From Macquaria australasica (Eukaryota; Chordata; Actinopteri; Centrarchiformes; Percichthyidae): a stretch of DNA of 64,000 bases. A program made the position numbers and the translations under genes. Shown one piece after another: positions 62,874 to 64,000 of this stretch. The notes beneath the pieces are model-generated. The model was not told the origin of the DNA. It ran no database searches and was given only the letters and a program-made list of their open reading frames with translations. The stretch spans positions 558,001 to 622,000 of the forward strand of contig SEMN01000229.1 in NCBI GenBank assembly GCA_005408345.1, in the 5' to 3' direction. The stretch's first letter is position 1. Each line of letters opens with the position of its first letter.

Positions 62874-63194
62874 TCAATTCAGTTTTATTTATATAGCGCC
62901 ATATCATAACAAAGTTATCTCAGGGCACTTTTTCGAATAGAGCAGGTCTAGACCGACTCTTTATTTACAGAGACCCAACAGTTCCCACCATGAGCAAGCA
63001 CTATGCGACAGTGGCAAGGAAAACTCCCTTTTAACAACAGGTAGAAACCTCGAGCAGAACCAGGCTCAAGGTGGGCGGTCATCTGCCTCGACCGGTTGGG
63101 TTGAAGGGGGAAGGGGGGAGCGGGAGAGAGAGAGCAGGAGGAAAGAGAACATACAGCAGCTCAATACAGCATAGATATGGTAATGGCATTGATA
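62874..63194 (-). mobile_element. L2-like LINE 3'-end fragment, copy 5
   Basis: On the - strand this is the last 320 bp of the TTGAA-tailed LINE. It is nearly identical to the corresponding part of copy 2 (36868-37193), including the ACCGGTTGGGTTGAAGGGGG and CAATACAGCATAGATATGG blocks. Homology stops abruptly at 63194, the 5'-truncation point. Its low divergence implies a fairly recent insertion. Confidence 0.88.
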
Positions 63195-63399
63195 GTCCTA
63201 ATCTGAACCTCCTTAGAGGGATCCTGAACCAAAATTTGTCTCATTTTGATGAGCTGTTCTCCATGACTTCAGATAATTTTACCAGTGTCTGCTGTAGTTT
63301 ATATTTAACATTTAATTTGGATAAATCCTTTATAAGCGTACTAAACAACTTATTTTAGTTGGGGAATTTGCAAAAAACAGATTTAAAAAAGAAGGGTCA

Positions 63400-64000
63400 A
63401 AATTGCTGCAGCAGAGGCTGTAATATCTTGACTTTTAGTCTCTAGTATGGGTCAGGCTCCAAAAACCCTGGAACTTACACTTCCCATAATGCAACTCAAT
63501 AGCATCTTTCGTAATACACATCTTTCAAAGTACACAGCCTCGGTGTGTAATGCAGATTTCTGCTACAAGACTGAGTCTACAGCCATGCTAGCAGCTCTGT
63601 GAGGCTGCACGTAGGCAAATCTTAGTTTAGCCTGTTAGCATGCTAAGATTAGCTAATTAGCACAGAACATAAATTACAGCTGAGGTTGATGGGAATAGTT
63701 AGTTTTGCAGGTATTTCGGGAAAGTGTTGGGGAAATATAATTTTCAGTTTTGATCTGATGATGGTGCTAGGCGAAAAGTTGAGCGATCATCAAAATTATT
63801 ACAACTCATCCTGAGAGGAACATGAATGTATATTCCAAATGTCATCTTTAGTGAGATACTTCCCTCAAAACCAAAGGTCAGCCTCATGGTGGGGCTAGAG
63901 GAAAGGTCAAGGGATCACCAAAGACATTAAGGTTCAACCTCTGGGGACCAGGAATATCTGTACCAAAATTCATGGCAATCAATCAAATATTTGTTGAGAT
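63400..64000 (+). repeat. Dispersed repeat family B, copy 4 (runs off the window)
   Basis: The most complete left part of the family: TATGGGTCAGGCTCCAAAAA, CTTCCCATAATGCAACTCAA, CTGAGTCTACAGCCATGCTA, uninterrupted GCATGCTAAGATTAGCTAAT, then TTTTGCAGGTATTT. Two diverged units of the GGAAAGGTCAAGGGATCACC / CTCTGGGGACCA type follow before the window ends. No coding sequence. Confidence 0.7.

Overview
The window looks like gene-poor teleost fish nuclear DNA, probably from a spiny-rayed fish. The evidence is a vertebrate-style gene split by a GT...AG intron, several fish-type non-LTR retrotransposon lineages whose 3' ends finish in short pentanucleotide repeats, many dispersed miniature elements, and long CA/GT microsatellites. 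No operons, CRISPR arrays or convincing structural RNA genes were seen.

The only intact protein-coding gene I can support is a neuromedin U receptor on the + strand, best matched to NMUR1. It has two coding exons (20200-21112 and 24671-25056) separated by a 3.56 kb phase-1 intron that falls in transmembrane helix 6. The joined reading frame is open and predicts 432 residues, close to the family's usual length. A polypyrimidine-rich acceptor just upstream of the start codon (AG at 20171-20172) and a possible splice donor at 15211 suggest, without proving, a remote 5' untranslated exon. The 3' UTR probably ends shortly after an AATAAA at 26210.

Almost everything else that can be named is mobile DNA. 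One L2/CR1-like LINE family has five copies: 2957-5108 (+, 5'-truncated with an internal deletion), 9839-10120 (+, 3' end only), 35762-35893 (-, 3' end only), 36863 to about 40625 (-, near full length with endonuclease and reverse transcriptase) and 62874-63194 (-, 3' end only). All coding copies are broken. Other LINE tails (TTATC-type and TGTAA-type), a Ty3/gypsy integrase remnant (12770-13190, -), inverted-repeat elements (35441-36179 and 58014-58320), and several dispersed families called A to F here recur through the window. Two insertions are visibly nested: an L2 3' end inside a family B repeat at 9813-10365, and another inside the inverted-repeat element at 35441-36179.

Region by region: 1-15 kb is repeat-dense; 15-26 kb holds nmur1; 26-35 kb is mostly unique AT-rich DNA with no recognised gene; 35-41 kb holds the inverted-repeat element and the largest LINE; 41-64 kb is intergenic DNA with microsatellites and scattered repeats. 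Several unique blocks rich in TAAT-type motifs read like candidate regulatory DNA, but this is an impression that needs alignment to other fish.

I found no clear previously undescribed gene system. The best leads are the family F repeat with an internal duplication (two copies), the unexplained GC-richer island at 43085-43560, the nested elements, and the possible remote first exon of nmur1.
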